From Zantedeschia hybrid cultivar (lineage: Eukaryota > Streptophyta > Magnoliopsida > Alismatales > Araceae), in the NCBI GenBank assembly GCA_030544215.1, contig JARZZO010000013.1, positions 46,457,196 through 46,521,195 of the forward strand: a DNA stretch of 64,000 bases. Reading direction: 5' to 3'. Below the pieces are notes generated by a model. It was not told where the DNA came from, did no database searches, and saw only the letters and a program-made list of their open reading frames with translations. Shown here piece by piece: positions 61,701 through 64,000 of the stretch. Each line of letters starts with the position of its first letter. The first letter of the stretch is position 1. A program made the translations under genes and the position numbers.

Positions 61701-62561
61701 TGGCTGAAGCAACTTCCCATGAACTGTATTACTTTGTTGAACGGATATGCTCTTTGTTTCCTCTAAATCCAACGTACCATTATTACAATCATTTCACTTC
61801 AGTTCTGGTCAAATCTAAACCAAATGGAGTTGCCAGGAGGGGAAAAAATATAGTATTGAACTGCCATGTTTCACCTCAAATTATTGGATATGCTGTCCAG
61901 ACTCTTTTCTCCAATATGAACAGCTGCTTAATCTAAATGTTTAATTAATGCCTTAATATTCACATAAAAAGAACAAAAATCCACCTTTGGACCAACCTTT
62001 TTTTGCGAACACATCAATCAAAGCAATTCGCCAAACACTACTAAAAACTCTTATCAACTAGTAAGTTTCTCATTATTTTTTCCCACCAAAGCATGAAAAC
62101 TGAGCTCCGACCTGAACCTTCTCCGTGTACTCCTTCCGGAACCTCTCCAACTGCCCGTGGTCGTGATCCACGAACAGGAACCTCCTCACGCCGTACTTGC
62201 GCAGGTTGTGGGAGACGCAGACCAGGGACACCACGGCGAGCGACACCTGGGACGCGAGCACGATGAGCTCGAACCGCCCGACCTGGTAGGCCTCGCAGCC
62301 ACCGTCACAGCAACCGGCGAGGAAGACCGAGACAACGGGGACGGCGACGCCGAGGAGGAGGAAGGCGGAGCAGCAGATGAGGAGGGTGAGGGGGGAGAGG
62401 GACTGGTGGAAGCCGAGGAGGGAGAGGAAGAGCTCGAGGCGGCGGAGGGCAAGGTCGAGGTGGGAGGCGTGGCTGGAGGAGGAGACGGCGGCGCCGTCTA
62501 GGAGAGGGGTCTGCGAGGAGGACGGAGGCGGAGGCTGGCCTCCTTCCAGATCGGCGGGCAT
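55731..62561 (-). CDS. DUF3537 multi-pass membrane protein (gustatory-receptor-like family; 4 exons, 435 aa)
   Basis: Exons: 62561-62112, 59702-59271, 59188-58906, 55873-55731. All introns are GT-AG with agreeing phases; the total is 1308 nt including stop. The N-terminus is Pro/Ser-rich. Hydrophobic segments include LTLLICCSAFLLLGVAVPVV, ELIVLASQVSLAVVSLVCV, AFFYLLLWWILPCFLV, SVVILIASLVAWTYLTAIFL, RIYILFIFLFVSANQVV, VVQVVGIILCLHSA and a C-terminal TTIFFIELSLVLFVLG, about seven in all. The ending QGNPGGITVFGYTVDR...GKTVVFSNK is the family signature. Plant DUF3537 proteins have been proposed to be distant relatives of insect gustatory/odorant receptors; the plant function is poorly known, so none is assigned. 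Exon 1 is strongly GC-rich. Intron 3 (3.0 kb) holds a hAT MITE and a long hairpin, and intron 1 another hairpin. Confidence 0.92.
56675..56744. repeat. 2 x 35-bp tandem repeat in DUF3537 intron 3
   Basis: AAAGCTGGAAAATATAGAAT followed by CACCTGAAAGCCAGC occurs twice back to back without change. The perfect identity indicates recent slippage or duplication. Confidence 0.95.
58111..58493. mobile_element. hAT-type MITE in DUF3537 intron 3
   Basis: 383 bp. It begins TAGGGCTGCAAGTTTGAG and its right end is CTGAGTTTCATCCCTA, the imperfect complement (TAGGGATGAAACTCAG). It is flanked by 8-bp target-site duplications GCAGCTAT (58103-58110) and GTAGCTAT (58494-58501), as expected for hAT elements. 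The interior has GGTTTGGTTCGGTTCAGTT and related phrases. Confidence 0.85.
58539..58825. repeat. 287-bp near-complete inverted repeat (foldback MITE) in DUF3537 intron 3
   Basis: The left arm begins TTGGGAAAAATACCAGTATA and the complement of the right arm begins TTGGGGAAAATACCAGTATA. Pairing continues through CCTTTAAGATAATT and CACTTCTCATGCCC, giving arms of about 122 bp and a loop of about 40 bp. No clear TSD was seen. Confidence 0.85.
60998..61210. repeat. 213-bp inverted repeat (foldback MITE) in DUF3537 intron 1
   Basis: It begins and ends with GGCACGGATC and its exact complement. The arms contain AAAACCAATCCAATC-like and complementary GATTGGTTTTGACC-like stretches. A poly-T/A-rich loop lies at about 61075-61105. 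Confidence 0.75.
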
Positions 62562-62777
62562 GGCGCGGGGGTGGCGGTGTGAAGTGGGGGCGAAGTGGCT
62601 GGAAAACAGGGGAAGCGAGCAGGGAATAAGCGCTTTTCCGACGCGTTAAGTTTGTTTTAAAAAATAGAGCGAGAAAGTGGAGGAGAAGAGAGAGGACATC
62701 CCCTGGAGGCCGGAGTGACGGAGTCTACTCCTTCGCACATTAAACTTGTCGCAAGCCTGCAACGGAGGCAAAGCATT

Positions 62778-63052
62778 TTTTTTTTTTTTCTTTTGACGGA
62801 TGGTCCGGTGGTTGGATTCAAAGGTCTCCTCTTAGCAGGGGAGGAGATCGAAGCCAGTCAAACTTAAGAAATCCCGAATTAAACTGGTGAATATAAAAGT
62901 CACCTCACGAGGGGGTGAAAAATCTCGCCTGAGCAGAGCAATCCGTGGGCCGAAAACCCCACCCGCAACAACACAAGGCGAGGGATCGAACCCGCACCCT
63001 TCCCTGCGGGGAAGTACGCAGCGTCCACCGAGTTACGGCTCGGGGACAATGT
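62778..63052 (-). mobile_element. tRNA-derived SINE just upstream of the DUF3537 gene
   Basis: 275 bp flanked by a perfect 12-bp target-site duplication AGGCAAAGCATT (62766-62777 and 63053-63064). On the minus strand it starts with a tRNA-like head that has an A-box-like GTAACTCGGTGG and a consensus B-box GGTTCGATCCC (near 62981-62991). It ends in a poly(A) tail, seen as the T run at about 62778-62792. Perfect TSDs suggest recent insertion. It lies about 217 bp before the start codon of the DUF3537 gene, in the same orientation. Confidence 0.9.
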
Positions 63053-63064
63053 AGGCAAAGCATT

Positions 63065-64000
63065 ACAATGATGCTGAGTCACCTTGGGACATGTTTTTTT
63101 TTTTTTTTGATATGCATATGAAGATTACTTCTCTGTAGACAAATATTATTACATCCGACAGATATTTACTACACGTATAAATTCATGGGATGACATATAT
63201 CACATAAGGAAAGAAAGTGTCAGTTTAAACTATTGACTTTTAAAATAATTCATACAAAAAGTGAAACACTTCTAATAAATCATTTATAAATAAGGCCAAT
63301 CCAACCCAACGCAACTCAACCCACTCATTATTAAATTGGAGTTGAATTTGGCATGAATTTGAGTTAAGTTTAAGTTGAATTTGAGTTGGACTAAAATTAA
63401 ATTGGACTATTTTGAACTTAAATTAGACCTAAATTATCACATAACTCAGCCCAACCCACCCAATTTACATCCCTAGTCATCCCTAGTCATGACTACATAT
63501 ATATGTCATCCATATTATAGGTCATTCTTACATTTCTGTACACTAATGCTTATCAAGTATAATATTAGTGTCTATCTAAAAAAATTATCCGTTTCCTCAC
63601 ACATACATGCACCAATGAGAATGTAAATTATAAAATGATTTGGCATTCTTGTAAATTGTAAAATGACTTGGCATTATTGCAATCCTTGGTAGCAAGTATT
63701 CCTTACCCTTATTCTACCGTGTGCTCTCACTGGCATGAACCGTAGGCGTAATAGTGAATTTAATATTGCATCTATGTTTTGATAAAATGATTAATTCACT
63801 AGTGTTTCATATTAGTAAGAATATATGATCAAGAGAGTAAAGTCCGAAAGATCTCATTTTAAAAATAAGAATGTCAATAAGTCAGATATAGTGTAAATAA
63901 CGGACTATATGTTATCGTACCATCAAGCAAATAGTGTATTTGTTTACTGCTTGTTAATTATAAAATAATGTTCTATTTGTAAGCCACTTTGAAATATCCA
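63065..64000. other. Intergenic DNA with a possible MITE end
   Basis: About 63293-63475 is rich in CCAACCCAAC and TTGAGTTGAATTT and ends TTTACATCCCTA, whose complement resembles hAT-MITE termini. A short CATCCCTAGT duplication follows. No gene is supported to the window end. Confidence 0.4.

Noticed and set aside
62157..62649. Plus-strand frames rich in Glu and Gly
   Set aside because: They are antisense to the GC-rich exon 1 of the DUF3537 gene.

Overview
The window looks like nuclear DNA of a flowering plant. It has AT-rich intergenic DNA, long genes with many canonical GT-AG introns, and many small transposable-element relics. GC-rich first exons and the protein sequences favour a monocot; a palm-like genome is only a guess.

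Four protein-coding genes can be read exon by exon. (1) At the left edge, on the minus strand, is an extensin-type cell-wall protein. It has a pollen Ole e 1-like six-cysteine domain between two SPPPP/YYYK arrays and runs off the window. (2) At 20706-35123 (+) is an 18-exon protoporphyrinogen oxidase of the mitochondrial PPO2 type (515 aa), which makes protoporphyrin IX for haem and chlorophyll. (3) At 48583-54092 (+) is an 8-exon NOP56 (539 aa), a box C/D snoRNP core protein. (4) At 62561-55731 (-) is a 4-exon DUF3537 membrane protein (435 aa), convergent with NOP56. The four genes do not form an operon or an evident pathway.

Region by region: 1-2.5 kb extensin; 2.5-12 kb gene-free with a tandemly duplicated 1.5-kb segment; 12.2-15.75 kb a tandem duplication whose two units each end in a tRNA-Leu(TAA), the first tRNA damaged; 15.7-20.5 kb gene-free with MITE-like DNA; 20.5-35.1 kb PPO2; 35.4-48.3 kb a transposon-rich region holding a broken second copy of the PPO2 locus (5' end at 42.55-42.9 kb, 3' flank at 45.6-47.7 kb), a solo LTR and a gypsy-type relic; 48.6-54.1 kb NOP56; 55.7-62.6 kb DUF3537 gene; then a young SINE.

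The strongest structural results are elements delimited by target-site duplications. They are a 927-bp solo LTR (5-bp TSD), two tRNA-derived SINEs (12-bp perfect TSD; 13/14 TSD), a hAT-type MITE (8-bp TSD) and a family of Mutator-like MITEs with 9-bp TSDs. For at least two of the Mutator-like insertions the empty site can be read in the other copy of the PPO2-flank duplication. All comparisons were done by eye.
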